This document shows, one piece after another, positions 1 to 10,971 of a stretch of DNA of 64,000 nt. Source of the stretch: Cladophialophora immunda. Lineage: Eukaryota > Ascomycota > Eurotiomycetes > Chaetothyriales > Herpotrichiellaceae. The stretch spans positions 1,054,001-1,118,000 of the forward strand of contig NW_015622545.1 of NCBI RefSeq assembly GCF_000835495.1, given 5' to 3'. The notes beneath the pieces were generated by a model. It was not told the DNA's origin, did not search any database, and saw only the letters and a program-made list of their open reading frames with translations. The translations under genes were made by a program, and so were the position numbers. Numbering within the stretch: the first letter of the stretch is position 1; the number at the start of each line of letters is the position of its first letter.

Positions 1-229
1 AACTCTGTTATTCTTACCGAGCGATTTGACATCTTCGAAAACGCCACAAAACGCCTGATACTCCAGAGCTGTCAGTCATCCGCGTCCTCGAGTAGTCGCT
101 CCGGTATTCTTCGATGCGGCGAACGGCCTCTGGTTTCGAATACCCAAATATCCGTGGCCATCGTACGATATCCCGCTCTGAGATCGTGTCTTCTTGTATA
201 ACTGAGACGCTGAGAGCCATGCTCTCTAT

Positions 230-395
230 GTTGATGATCTGGGAGACGTCCGACACGTTGGCTTGGACGGCGATCAAGTCTCAGCCGAGGGCCTTGATCT
301 CAGCCACCAGCTCATCGGCGGCCTTGGAGGAGTTGGCATAGTTGACCATAACTTCGGCGCCACGGCGCGCGAGTTCGAGAGTGGTCGCCCTGAGA
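230..395 (-). pseudogene. short-chain dehydrogenase/reductase fragment
   Basis: The minus strand reads as an SDR N-terminal Rossmann region: the segment ATTLELARRGAEVMVNYA is followed by AADELVAEIKALG and, after an in-frame TGA at 283-281, by IAVQANVSDVSQI. These match the alphaC/beta2 to beta3 part of fungal SDRs, where the D of NVSD lies near the cofactor. The glycine-rich TGxxxGIG segment upstream is not recognisable, and below about 236 the frame stays open but no longer resembles an SDR. I see a truncated, nonsense-mutated relic of about 55 codons. The family call is firm; substrate cannot be said. Confidence 0.75.
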
Positions 396-1620
396 CAACC
401 AGATCTTCGCTTGGATACAAGTAAGTGTCCAGGTTCAAAGTCCTGACCATCAGCGGTTACTGTTCTCGGCGTCTTTATCTCCAACGATCAGGTCTCCGAC
501 GACTCATACTATTGTATAGACCAAACAGTGTCAAGCTGGACTTTTTCGCCGTTGAGAGCCATCACATGGACGTAACCCTGTCGATGCAACTGTCAGCCGC
601 CTCTTGAAATAAGAGAAGGGGTGAGAAGCCTTCTCTCACCTTTGGCCGGATGTACGACGTGGTCGCCGTCGTTCATGCTTTGGATATGTAGCCCCTGCCA
701 TATCAACAGGTGTTAGCTTCGCTCCTCCCAAATCCGGAGCTTCGTCTGGTTTGTGGGTGGACTCCGCCATCGGTCTTCGCATCAGGGACCTGGAGCATAC
801 GTACGTGGAAACAGATGCAGCTTCCTCTGGATCCGACCACATTCAACAGCGCCATTGGCATGTACATGCATGGTCCTCTTGACCTCAGAGACTGCATGGC
901 GAGACGGAGCTGTCCAGACCAACCGGCTGACAACCCCCGTGCGCTCGCCGGTCTCTATGCCGATCCGGTAGAGAGGTTGGCGAGTTGGGATTTCCAGAGG
1001 GAGAGGATCAAATACCGACGGTGTTATAGGGATATCTGTTTCCATTTTCGAAAGGCCGACCTTGCTTTCCGTCTCTTCGAGTGAGGCTTTCCGTCCTTCT
1101 CATTTGCCTAAAGTGCACGGCGAAGAGTGGCAGTGGCCCAAACGGTCCGGATTCGATGGGCATTAGGGGGACATTTCAACTTGGGCATCTTTAAGTGGAC
1201 GAATTGCATCTATCCCCTTCTCCCGGGTTATCGACATTACATATATAGAGGTTTTCTCGATCTCGTCATCGGTGTTAAGAGAGCACTCTACTTAGATGCT
1301 CAGTATTCCTGGAGAGCATTGTGCCGAAGCGAGGCTGAACCCCGTCCAGCGAATATCTCCCCTTGAAATCCGTTTCTGTCGCTGGTTACCTCCCAGGTGC
1401 CTCTGGTGAAACTGTGACCTGCTAATTGACTTGCCCACATCTGCGCTTTGCAAACTCTGCTGTGTTCTGGCTGAAGATGACGCTCGTCAAGCCGTACCAG
1501 GACTCGTTGACGATGTCGACGGCCTTCGAGGCCCCCGTTGGCGGAGGGTTTTTACTCTTCTGGATCGTCATCCCATGGAGGTTGCTACCCAACACCATTT
1601 GTGCTGTCTTCAGCTATGTC
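396..1620. other. no supportable gene
   Basis: Only short open frames on both strands, without recognisable domains, initiation context or introns. The DNA is ordinary in base composition, so it may hold gene fragments too decayed or too short to identify by eye. Confidence 0.5.
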
Positions 1621-1950
1621 TTTAAAGCCTAGGTATTTCACCACCTCCGCTCGAAAATTCTTGGACACGCCGTGGGTATCGAACACGCAATCACCAGGAA
1701 CGACGCAGTCATCACCGCCTACCGATGCCACGGCTTCGCGCTCATCCGTGGTGGCACCGTCTAATCCATCATTGGGGAACTCTTTGGCCGACGAGAGGGC
1801 ATTGGCTACGGGAATGGAGGCTGGATGCACGTGTTCGCTCGAAACTTCTACGGCGGTAATGACATTATTGGGGTCCAGGTGCCGGTCGGCGCTTGCATTG
1901 CCTTCGCGCACCAATACACTGGCAGCAAAACTGCGACGGTCACTCTTCTA
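1621..1950 (+). pseudogene. pyruvate dehydrogenase E1 alpha subunit fragment
   Basis: A plus-strand frame reads GHAVGIEHAITRNDAVITAY, CHGFALIRGGTV, a stop (TAA at 1762-1764 where the family has Lys), then SIIGELFGRREGIGYGNGG, NFYGGNDIIGVQVPVGA and AFAHQYTG. This is the thiamine-diphosphate-binding core of the mitochondrial E1-alpha subunit (the family has AVGIEHAI, YRCHGF, GGNGIVGAQVPVGAG). A weak match (FHHL for FCHL) continues back to about 1633 past another stop at 1630-1632. The GDG(A) motif that binds Mg-ThDP should follow but is absent, because the homology ends at 1950. About 110 of roughly 400 residues remain. It is a dead internal fragment on the opposite strand from the SDR relic. 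Confidence 0.9.
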
Positions 1951-2029
1951 TCATTCCAACTGCGCCATTCCTGGCATTGCAAGTGTCATGCGGATCGTCG
2001 GCGAACAGGCCATCGATGAATCAGTATTT

Positions 2030-2275
2030 GAAAGGCTCATGCTTTGCAGGGAGGTTGCAGAGAGGGCTCATGCATTGCAGGGACGGTTCATGCTTCACAG
2101 AGAGGACTTGAAGGAAGGCTTATGCTTTGCAGGAAGGCCTTATGCTTTACGGGAAAGACTTCAGGGGAGGCTCATGCATTGCAGGGAGGGCTCATACTTT
2201 ACGGTAAAGACTTGAGGGGAGACTCAGGCTTTGCAGGGAGGACTTGAGGGAAGGCTTATGCTTTGCAAGTTGACT
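2030..2275 (+). repeat. degenerate ~30-bp tandem repeat
   Basis: Variants of GGCTCATGCATTGCAGGGAGG and GGCTTATGCTTTGCAGG, separated by gacttgaggg-like spacers, recur about eight times in 245 bp. Several frames stay open only because of the repeat; it is not a credible protein gene. Confidence 0.8.
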
Positions 2276-3279
2276 GACAATGACGCAGACTCTCAAAGAC
2301 ATTCAGCGTCCGATCTCAACTTCGCTTTCTTTTATCCACACGACTGTTTGACAGCACCCCTTTCCTTGTCTTTGGGCGAAAGTTGCTAACAATCTCAGTT
2401 TAAACAACCTCAGGTCACACAATCAGATTTCATATACGGGGCACACGCAATGTCGGGGTTAAAAAGACGGGGCAAACAATGTCGGGATCCACAATCGGGG
2501 TGAACATGTCAGACATCATGATCTCTGCCCTGAGAAGATCTCGTCAAGAGACCTGGAGAACAATACCTAGCAGGTGAGTTGCAAGGGATATCAGATGTTT
2601 GACAGTAACGCTTCTTGGGGTTGAACAAAGGCTGACTCTGAACATGAACATAGGGCAGGCAACTGGGCACTGGCATCCTGGCCCTTCGGAAGACCTCCAG
2701 TCCGAGCTGAAGATGTTTCAATTCTCGCCCCCTGCTTACGCCACCGCGCCCTCCAGGCCCGGGCTTCGATTTGGGTCCGAACACGGACTGTATGTACCAC
2801 AGGTTACAGGCCGAGTGAGACGACAAACATATGCAACGTTCGACCCCCCCCCAGATCTCAAAGTCTGCCATACTCAACAATGTTGGTCCGCCCCGCTACC
2901 GAATGCGTCCGTCGTTATCTGCCAAAGACAAGAGCATGTGTTCGCCGGCCAGAGGGAAAGGGCTCAGTGTTGAGTCGCCCCTCGATGGCTCGGAACAGGA
3001 CCAGTCAACAGAACAAAGCAAAGCAAAACACTGCACTGCACTGCACCGGCTGCGGTGGACTGCACGATAAAACGAGATCCAAGATACACAAGACAGATCC
3101 ACATGATGCCAGATCCGCATGATCCTTCAATAAGTCAGTGAATGGGAGGGTGTATCCACGCTGAGAACAAAGCAAAGGTCCGGGTCAGGTGAGTGCTGAG
3201 TGAATAAAAGTCGAAATCCTGGAAGTCGTCGCGTGCGCAGTGTGCTGGGTGAAAAAACTATAAATTCTGTAAGTTGCCC
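2276..3279. other. no supportable gene
   Basis: I see nothing that resembles a gene, only short random open frames. Two near repeats of a (c)gggg-type motif (gcaatgtcgggg, caatgtcggga) lie at 2449-2485. Confidence 0.5.
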
Positions 3280-3389
3280 TTCTTGCCTTCTACCTTCTCT
3301 ACCTTCTCTCTCTACCTTTTCTCTCTACCCTTCTCTCTCTACCCTTCTCTCTCTACCCTTCTCTCTACCCTTCTCTCTCTACCCTTCTT
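3280..3389 (+). repeat. CTTCTCTCTCTACC minisatellite
   Basis: About eight copies of a 10-14 bp pyrimidine unit (CCCTTCTCTCTCTA and shortened forms), immediately upstream of the mosaic pseudogene at 3461. Confidence 0.9.
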
Positions 3390-3460
3390 GATTATATATA
3401 TAAAGTCGAGAGGGCCATCGTGTTCCTGACTGTGGCCAGGAGCGTAGGAGGAGCGTAGGC

Positions 3461-3553
3461 GTGGTGGCCATCATCTTCTTCGACGAAATCGACGGCGCCG
3501 GCGGTGACAACGAAGTCCAGCGGACCATGTTGGAGCTCACGACCAAGCTCGTT
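3461..3553 (+). pseudogene. 26S proteasome ATPase Rpt1, fragment A
   Basis: Thirty-one codons read as the Walker B/arginine-helix part of a proteasomal AAA ATPase: AIIFFDEID, then GAGGDNEVQRTMLEL. The FFDEID form and the matching fragment B at 3732 point to Rpt1 rather than the other Rpt subunits. Relative to the family, about nine residues between DEID and GAGGDNE are missing. The frame then runs straight into coatomer alpha sequence in another frame, at a shared AAGCTC-type junction. Rpt1 unfolds substrates in the base of the 19S particle; this copy lacks Walker A and cannot work. Confidence 0.85.
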
Positions 3554-3723
3554 CAGAAGCACAGCTTAAGCGACAGCTCGAGCTTTCGACCTACTTCACC
3601 ATACCCAAACTTGAGGTCGCTCATCGACAATTAGCTCTCATGGCGGCTATGGATTTGGCCTTCTCGAATAGACAATACTCGAGTGCTTTGTCTTTTGCAA
3701 ATCGAATCCTTGCCAACGGGGGC
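3547..3723 (+). pseudogene. coatomer alpha subunit (COPI) C-terminal fragment inside Rpt1
   Basis: The frame beginning at 3547 reads EAQLKRQLELSTYFTIPKLE, VAHRQLALMAAMDLAF, then [18 protein letters not shown]. This is the helical C-terminal domain of fungal coatomer alpha (the family pattern is LELSAYF...HRQLAL...AM...A.FA.R.L). The 59 codons have no stop. Both flanks are Rpt1 sequence in two different frames, so this is a piece of one housekeeping gene lodged in another. The following CIC/CPY cysteine-rich tail of coatomer alpha is absent. Confidence 0.85.
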
Positions 3724-3731
3724 GTGGCGTT

Positions 3732-3815
3732 TTTGACTCGAGAGGAAACATCAAGGCCATGTTTGCCACCAACCGTCCGTCGACGCTGGATCCAGCCTTG
3801 GTCGTGCCTGCAAGA
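3732..3815 (+). pseudogene. 26S proteasome ATPase Rpt1, fragment B
   Basis: Twenty-eight codons read [20 protein letters not shown] followed by PALVVPAR. This is the sensor-1 to arginine-finger segment of Rpt1 ([23 protein letters not shown].RPGR). It directly continues fragment A in the parent protein, with only the short LDG-type link missing. The Arg-Pro-Gly-Arg motif has decayed to VPAR, losing the conserved arginine. The frame differs from fragment A, so the intervening coatomer piece also shifted the phase. Confidence 0.88.
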
Positions 3816-4040
3816 CTTGCGAGCCAGACAAACACTCAGCCAAGGTGTGTCCTGTCCTATCCCAATTGCATCTATGGCCAAACTCAGACTAACTTGATGC
3901 CGTAGGACTGTCTAAACGAGTAGATCCGAGCCTGTCGCAACTACGGCGACGAAGACCATCTCACTCAAGATTATCCTCACTACCCCCATGAAATGGGTAC
4001 GCAAGAGACGATTTGCAAGAATAAAACGAGCGCGTATGGA
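3806..4040 (+). pseudogene. tandem CCHC zinc-knuckle protein fragment with intron
   Basis: Right after the Rpt1 remnant the frame reads [12 protein letters not shown], a C-x2-C-x4-H knuckle whose last Cys follows a likely intron at 3845-3905 (GTGTGT donor, CTAAC branch at 3890, TAG acceptor), giving CKTC-H-(AK)DC. A second knuckle at 3933-3974 has C-x2-Y-x4-H-x4-Y; both Tyr codons (3942-3944, 3972-3974) are one TG-to-TA transition from Cys. A TAG stop lies between at 3921-3923. Multi-knuckle nucleic-acid-binding proteins of the Gis2/CNBP kind are the closest idea, but identity is uncertain. The open frame that follows to about 4300 is acidic and unrecognised. Confidence 0.6.
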
Positions 4041-7000
4041 TGATATTGAAGCGGCTAAAAGGAGGGTTCACACTCTCATCGAGGCGGATAACGCGGCAAG
4101 GCGTCCCCTAGCTCTAAATATCAACTTCTGGACCATAATCCGCGTCTTGACGAACAAGGATACAGCACTGAACTGGAAGAAGACGAAGATGCTGAGGGTA
4201 AACCAGAGGATTATTTCGACATACTATGTTGAAATACCGATGCTTACCAAGACTTCTGTGCAGGAAGAGGTCGGCCAGAGGATCTCGATGCACTAGAGCG
4301 CATGTCCTTCGGCGACGATGCTACACCTACTACCGCGGGTTCTCCTCTGAGACCACACTTGAGGAAAGCAGGGAGATCCTGGGTCTTAATTCCAGACAAT
4401 ATCGGGGTATTCGCGATCAGTTCCCGTCGATTTAGGATGAGGAGCAAATCATGCAAAAGACAGTTGCGGGAATGGAGAAATGGCAAGCCGTTAAGGATCG
4501 ACTGGTTCGCGAGAATACCCTATGACAGGCTGTGATGTGGTACGACACTAGGAATCTTCAATCCAAAGAGCTCGCACTGGACGTAGCGCCGTGGCACCCG
4601 AGTGCTTGATTGGTGGCGAGACGGGGAGACAGTGATCAAACCAGGCAGGCGGGTCCATGTCAGCGCAAAGACATGCATAGCTGTACTGCTCTGACGTTGA
4701 GCCCGCGCCGAAATGTCAAGGAAGGCACTACCAAGGGCTTGGTACGGCAACGAGATAGATAGCTGTACAGTTCATTCGTTCCTGATGCAATCATTCAATT
4801 CATTGCCTACGTTGCCGCCTTGCCACGAAAGAAAGCGCCGAGCCCATGTGCAGTGGGCGATGATGCGTCAGAGTCTGGTCCGCGTGCTGTGCATTGATCG
4901 GTATGTGTCTCGAATGCCACAAAGACGGAGGGCGGCATGGCTCCGAGGAGGACGCAGAGCGTTGTTGTTAACATGACATCTCCAGCGACGTCCTCGAGGA
5001 TCGACGCGTGTCATCAAGCAACCACCCGCTTCACTCCTACGACCCAAGTCGATCCCTGCTGTAACGCCAAAGTTACCTCCCCTTTCCACCTCTACAACCA
5101 TGACTCCCCCCGACCGTCCTTTGACGTTGAATAGCCCGGCAACCCCGTCAAAGTTACTGTCCACGACCTCGAGGAGGAGAAAAGAGATAGAGAGATCTAG
5201 TGGTCAAGATTTCGGTGCGATCCATCCGTGGTGGAACACCCAAATGGCGCCGTGAGCTTCCGTGGCTCTTCGATGACGCCATCGTATCAGCCGCCAGGCC
5301 AGCAATTCCACAACCGACCACCCCATAGTCATATGCGTCTGCTATAGTGTTGTCTGGAGTATCGTGGGAAGTGGATGGGAAGCAGGTGATGAGCCGTTCA
5401 TCTGGAATTTGGGTTTCGTCGACGAAGAGACGCCCTCGGGCGGTGGTGAAGCCGGCGTGGGAGACGATCGGGAGGTAGCGTCCATAAACGTGACAAGAAA
5501 AGATAGCTGCCGGCCTACGGGTAGTCTAGTAGGTTATCGCCGTTAAGGATATCTTTAAGCGTTTGGAAGCCCTGGACCGTGTTCAGTCATAAATCCCCAT
5601 CTCTCAGTGCCCCCCCCTCCGGTAGGGGTAGTAGTGTACACAGGCTATACTGCAGAAGTGGGAGCTAGGTTGCTGTCCCGGCCAGTAGCACTAACGTCTG
5701 TTGCACCGTTTACCTTCCCACTCGGCATCCGTCGGCGCTTCGCCTTTCCCTCGTGCTTTATTCGCGAGATTTGTTTGAGATGAATCGTGAGCTGAGACTT
5801 GTTACAAAGTGGGCGGAAATGCAGTTTCTGTAGATTAGATTTATATCTGTAAGGCTGTAGACGTCCGATTGTCTGACTGTAGCAGAGAGCCTCGCTCCAC
5901 CAATCAAATTACGCCGTTTACGGAGGACCGAGGGCATTCCGCCTGCAGTCCTGGCAACACCACTAGAATACGTTGGAGATTTGCAAGATAGCAAGAGAGT
6001 AAGAGAGCAAGAGAGCATGTTTGGAGATTTGCAAGGGTTTACAGTAAGTGTGCCCAACGGCCCAAGTTTTTCCCTGACAAAGTCTAACTGGCCGGCCCAC
6101 GGAATTCCGACAAGCACTCAAGATTTACACTAGGCAAGTAGCAGGAGGTACCATCTCGCTTCAATAACATCTCGTCCATCCGTCGCTCACTCACCAAGGC
6201 GATCGAGTGAGCGAGCGACGCCGACCCAAGCGTAGCCCATCCCGTAATCGACCCCGATGCATCTCTATCTCTCTCTCGGCCTAGGCAATAGTGGACACAT
6301 ACTAGATATACAATCTACAACCCGTCCACGGCGGTTTTCTCTTAGGGTTTCTATCAGACCGGTTGTTTAGCCTCCAGGGCCGGCACCACTACGTCGTAGT
6401 GGCTGTCGACCCGTGTCGACATAACGTTAAGGCATATTTTAGGTTTACTGTACGGGTACATCCAATAAGGTCTCTTCTAATCGGCCCTTTCTGTCCTCCA
6501 TAACAAGCCTTAGGCACCGGTATAGGTTGATTTAACATTACACGTACCTTAAAAGGGTCGGTAAGACCCTCTGAATCAACTTCATGAAGTAGCCTAATGT
6601 CTATAGCCTAAATGGCTCGAAGCTACGCGGGCCCCTTGTGGAAGTCCTTGAAGAACTACAGATACTAGACAGAGAAGTGCCTGAAGAGTCTCCTAGCCCT
6701 TCGCAAAACGCTACAGAGGAACTGAAGGCTAATACCGTTGAGGAATCAAAGGTATGGATTGAAACACTAACGGCTCCCGGCCCTTTAACGATCTATATGT
6801 GTGAATACACCGTTGTAGAAGGATGCACAGTCGCTCGCGTCATGCTCTCTTCACGTCTCCTCTCGCTTTTGCCTCTTTTCTCTAGCCTTCTCCCCTCTTG
6901 CTCTTTCTCCAAGGGAGGAAAGCAGGTGTTTACCAGAGCAGACGTGCCAGCGGGCTACAAACCTGGATGAAGGAGGAATGAAGCACGACCCGGTCAGTGG

Positions 7001-7600
7001 TTATTGACGCTGCTCAGTTCTTCCAAAACCTGAACCCGAGTCACAAAAAGATATCAGCATCTCGGGAATGGGCAGTAGCTGGTTGTTAATAAAGTCTCTG
7101 ATACCCCATTCAAACTGGTCTCTTACCCACACTCTCCGGCGTCGTATACACAGCTGGCTTGCGAGCGCTCCTGCTTCAGACCAAACTGGCAATACCCCAG
7201 AATTCTCCCCCCCCCCTGGGGCCCCCCTTCCCCTTGCCCGAACGGCGACACTGTTCGACGTTATGCAGCAATTCCAAGTCGACCTTTTCAATGTGCTAGG
7301 GGCCTTTACCCTTACTTCCAGATCTTCCTTCGTATTCTCTGCATCAGGGATACGAATCCACCTGTGCCGTCAACATACTGCTTGGTCTCCTCCCAAGATT
7401 CGGCGACCTTGTCCCCAAGTACGCCCGCGAGTTCTTTAAGGGTCCTTTTCATTGAGATCTTGAAGAACAAGAATAAACAAGACCGGATGTCGCTGGAGAA
7501 TCAAGGTCGTCGTTCGAAGTAGCCCTTTTCCACCGCGACAATGCGGTTTGAGTTAGAAGGCTTAGGGTTAGGGCATCGCTGTATGAGCTGTGGTGAGAAG
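4041..7600. other. no supportable gene
   Basis: Many short open frames, none with a recognisable domain. The minus strand at 7000-7440 reads VRDQFEWGIRDFINN and, separately, LKELAGVLGDKVAESW, which look like decayed coding sequence but match no family I can name. 5560-6620 is stop-rich on both strands and looks intergenic. Confidence 0.45.
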
Positions 7601-7625
7601 CTCTGCAGTGATGAGGCATACAGTC

Positions 7626-7751
7626 ATGATTTCACCGCCCGCTTACCTTTGTGCTACCATCCCATTGCTAGCGGCGCAGTTTCTCGGCTTCGATGCTGCT
7701 GCGCCTAAGAAGCTAAACATCATGTTTATGTTGACCGACGATCAAGACTGA
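7626..7751 (+). pseudogene. sulfatase N-terminus with signal peptide
   Basis: An ATG at 7626 opens a 41-codon frame: a short hydrophobic leader (ATIPLLAAQFLGFDAAAP) followed by KKLNIMFMLTDDQD and a TGA. The motif KPNI(V/I)x(I/V)LTDDQD is the first metal-binding segment of type I sulfatases, where the two Asp of TDDQ bind calcium. The Cys/Ser-x-Pro-x-Arg signature that becomes formylglycine is not found downstream, so only the secretion signal and the first catalytic-site strand survive. A secreted aryl or choline sulfatase is the likely parent. Confidence 0.72.
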
Positions 7752-8300
7752 TCTAACTGATAGGTGAATGCGATACTTAGGATCAAAGATGATACAGAAC
7801 TAGTCTATTAATATCGATGTTAACACGCTTGAAGGAGCTTCAAGGCTGACCGGTTCGCAGTGCCCCTTTTTTGCGATAGCCTTGCCGAGTCAGTGCTAGC
7901 TGACTCAGGCTCGGTGTCACGTGAAGGCGTTCACGACAGTTTCCCTCGCTCTTATCAGCCCCATCTGCGACATTTTCACTCCCAGCAGGCAAAACTACCC
8001 CTGAGTTGCCCAAACTTGACCGTGGACACCGCCAGCAACTCACTCCCGGCTATCATCCAGCTGCATGCGAAGATCAATGTTCAAGTCCCTGCCGAGGAGG
8101 AAATCCTACGTGTTCATGCCATCTCCCATGATGGAAGGAAGTGGAGCGAGATATGGCGGCGGCGGCAAGCTGCCCAAGGGCCATCGTGTCATGTTTCCTG
8201 CAGCATGGTCATATCCAATGACTGACATACTTTCCAGTCTCTCGCGGGCATCCTTTACCCCCGTCACATCCTCCCGTTACACTGTCTGCGCCCTCTCCGA

Positions 8301-8446
8301 CTGCCCTACCGAATCCTTGACCATCGACGGCAGGATGTTGACCGGCAGATCACTGGCAGCGACACACGCCACCTCGGCCGCGGTAGTTATACGGCGGGAT
8401 CACCTCGACGACATCAGCACCGACTCCTGTTAAGATTGCAATGGCT
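8301..8446 (-). pseudogene. agmatinase/arginase-family C-terminal fragment
   Basis: On the minus strand RAIAILTGVGADVVEVIPPY runs into, after a frameshift near 8388, TTAAEVACVAASDL. Ureohydrolases of the agmatinase type end with (I/V)VGADVVEVxPxYD followed by TTxxAAxxVxE, so the order and spacing fit. The binuclear Mn-binding His/Asp motifs further upstream in the protein are not seen. It is a short C-terminal relic. Confidence is moderate because only the terminal motif is available. Confidence 0.6.
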
Positions 8447-8559
8447 CGTTGGGCCGGTTGAAAAGTACTCGGTACATACATACCCGTTGGACAGGCAATG
8501 TGAAGCCAGGCCTCGAGACTCCTGGAGATCCATCACAATGGGCTGCGTCTCGGCTAATT

Positions 8560-8815
8560 TGGAGACAAAACCACCACCGTACCCGCTTCTGGAGCAACCA
8601 GGCAGCACAAGCCAAGCAATGGAGCCAGCAAAGCCGCGGCCCCCAATAAACATCCCACAACACCGAACCCAGGCGCGATGAAGCGCAAGCCGGCAGATGA
8701 TAGCAACTCCAAGCAGCCACCCTCTGGGAAGAAGGCTCCCAGCAAGCCCAACACGTCATCTGCGCCAAAGCCCGCAAAGCGCGGCGGCCAATCGACCAGG
8801 CTTCTGGCGGATTAA
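8560..8815 (+). pseudogene. basic Lys/Ser/Pro-rich fragment, unrecognised
   Basis: An open frame rich in K, S, P and N (MKRKPADDSNSKQPPSGKKA, then KPNTSSAPKPAKRGG) ends in TAA at 8813. The composition resembles a disordered nuclear-protein tail with a possible bipartite localisation signal. No domain can be named; the frame could also be open because of composition alone. Confidence 0.3.
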
Positions 8816-10080
8816 AGAAGACGCAGTCAACGGTGGCCGAGGGCCATGGCACAAATAAGCATAGGCGGCTATTTCCAGTATGTATGAGGAGATTAATGTG
8901 AAAGAGCTGCGCTTCACGATCGAAGACGACGTAGCAAGCTGGGGATTTTCACCGTATGCTTCATGCTGGAAGTTCCCAGTGATCTGTCTGTGATGGTCTC
9001 GAAAGGAGAGAGCTGGGTAGATTCAAAATTGAGATTCTTCAAGGCGGCGAGCAATCTCACCTGATCAATCGTGTCTGTTGAAGTCATTCGAAACACGATA
9101 GACGACACCGAGGAGGGAAGGACGAGCTCTGGATGCCGTGCGGATGTCACAAGCAACGCCAGATGCGATGCAAAGACGGTTTCTGCGTGCTCTTGGGTCT
9201 CCGGCGCGCGAGAATCCGACTCAGCCTCGTCCTTGCTCCGTCCCAGCGACCGGAAAGTCCGCTGGTTGCAAGGGCGTTGGTCTTGGATGCTGTTCCTTTG
9301 GGCGTTCCGAGTCGCTGAGGACGACGGGGCCCAACGGTTTTCCCACCTCTTTCATGGCCTGCGAGACAGACCTGCGCCAGATGATCAAGCCATTGCCACT
9401 CGCCAACGTTCATCTCCCGGTTGGCGAGCGCTTTTTTCAACCGACCTACACTCCTCCTGTCGTGCCGCCGTTGTCTCTGTGGCCCAACATGGCCAATTCT
9501 CCCGAGAGTCCTGTGCTGCACTGAATGTTGGGAGTTTCACCCTCAAGCGATGACTGGATTCAACCAACGGCTAGGATTTGTTCAGCTCGGACTCGTGGAC
9601 AGTAAGGCAATTGGTCCGATCCCGACGACGACGATGCCGCGAGCCAGAGCAATCAAGCCGACACAGCAGCCCTCCCAGACCGCCTGCGAGAGTGAACTTG
9701 TCGCGAGCGACTGCCGTTGAGGAGGCTGTCATGTCCTTCCGACGCCGCGCTCTTGAGCTTGATGTCTGCCGCCTCGTCAGAGACCGCTGTGATCTCGGGA
9801 TTTGGCGTTGATGACGTCGACCGAGGGAAGATGACGAAGAGGATGAACGAGGGAAGAGGAAAAGGAAGAAGATGATCGAGGGAAGATAACGGGGAGGGTG
9901 GGCATACCCTGCCGTCGAAAGCCACGTCGTGGCGTCCAAAGGGGAATTCTTCCGGGTTGACGTCCTTGAGCCACGGACTGTCCTTGGGGGGGCTTTCTTG
10001 CGGGAATGCATCAGGCTGTGAGCGCCGATGTACTCGTTTTCTAGCAGGTCATTGCGCAGATCTCCGGGCAACTCGTCGAA
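8816..10080. other. no supportable gene; GA-rich patch
   Basis: Open frames at 9071-9553 and 9138-9524 have no recognisable domain. At about 9818-9880 an approximate tandem repeat (gatgaacgagggaagag, gatgatcgagggaag) makes an acidic/Ser-rich stretch. The minus strand around 10020-10110 reads FDELPGDLRNDLLENEYIGA, which looks coding but which I cannot assign. Confidence 0.4.
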
Positions 10081-10081
10081 G

Positions 10082-10231
10082 GCCGCAGACGAGAACGCCC
10101 AAACCTCCATCCAGCCCGACCAAGAGAGAGGAGAAAGAGAAGAGAAGACCAAGGCGCAGGATGTGGCCGAGCTGAAAGACTACGAACTGGGAGATTGCTT
10201 GGATAAAGGTGCCTTTGGCTCTGTTTCCCGA
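10082..10231 (+). pseudogene. protein kinase N-lobe fragment (Cdc7/SepH-like)
   Basis: The frame AQDVAELKDYELGDCLDKGA then FGSVS is the start of a Ser/Thr kinase domain, preceded by a charged linker. The phrase AELKDY.LGDCLGKGAFGSV is typical of fungal Cdc7/SepH septation-initiation kinases. The glycine-rich loop GxGxxG has lost its first Gly (GAT, Asp). The Lys of beta-3 and everything after are missing, because the sequence changes at about 10232. About 50 codons remain. Confidence 0.65.
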
Positions 10232-10516
10232 TTGACGACAGCCATTGGCCCGGTTCGCCCTCTTAAACCGCAACCGCCAGCATAAGGATATGGCAATGGT
10301 GCATACATCGTGAGGATCTGACATCGGCTCATTGATAGAAGGGAGGGTGTAGGACGTGTCACCCGTCGGCAAGGCTTGGTAGGGAGTCCGCGATTCTCTG
10401 CTGCGGATGTCGCACAGCCGTCATCTCCGCTCCAACGAAGCCAATTTGCAAATCCACCCACGGTCACAAGCTTTCCACCGGCGCATCCACGTCCACCTCC
10501 GCGACCTGGCAGTACC

Positions 10517-10699
10517 AAATACCATTGCGACGTTTGCTCCATCGACATCACCTCGACTGTCCGCATGTCTTAGGCGAATCCTGCATGCCGCGAATACGAT
10601 CTCTGTGTCCCATGTTTCGCTCGCGGAGAACACTCCAAAAACCACGATCCCCGCACACATGAAAACCATGTAGTGGAACAGAACTCGATCCCCATCGAT
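10517..10699 (+). pseudogene. SAGA/ADA adaptor Ada2, ZZ zinc finger fragment
   Basis: The frame reads KYHCDVCSIDITSTVRM, a TAG at 10571-10573, then [28 protein letters not shown] and VVEQNSIPI. This is the ZZ-type zinc finger at the N-terminus of Ada2 and the first residues of the linker before its SANT domain (family: CDVCS.DIT..V.I.C...AC.EYDLCV.CF..G....H.P..H...VIEQ.S.PI). The stop replaces the Arg-Cys that supplies a zinc ligand. No SANT or SWIRM segment follows. Ada2 couples the Gcn5 acetyltransferase to SAGA; this copy is a broken fragment of about 60 codons. Confidence 0.88.
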
Positions 10700-10971
10700 A
10701 CCAGGGCCGGTGCCTATGTCGGTGGTGCTCCCCAGCTGAGTCCCACCCCCCCTCCCCCCCAGCCTCCAGGGCACGGCGGTGATTCCCTTCATCCAAAGCC
10801 TATGCGTCATGCTCGGAGACCGCGTGATCTACCAACGCGTCGTCGACGTCAATCGCAAAGAGATCACCGCGTGCTTGCTTGGTACAGTCTCGGCCAGGCG
10901 TGCACTAGGCGAAGAGCAGTGATCAACCATGAAACCAGACGGGCAACAAGAACAAGAACAAGCTTATCGCC
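10700..10971 (+). other. unrecognised coding-like stretch
   Basis: The frame around 10780-10918 reads [20 protein letters not shown] and ends at TGA with no frameshift, followed directly by the AP-2 alpha relic. It looks coding but I cannot name it. Confidence 0.3.

Noticed and set aside
9571..10152. 193-codon minus-strand frame
   Set aside because: Ser/Arg-rich translation of a GA-rich tract for most of its length; only a short patch (10020-10110) looks coding, and it was not assignable.
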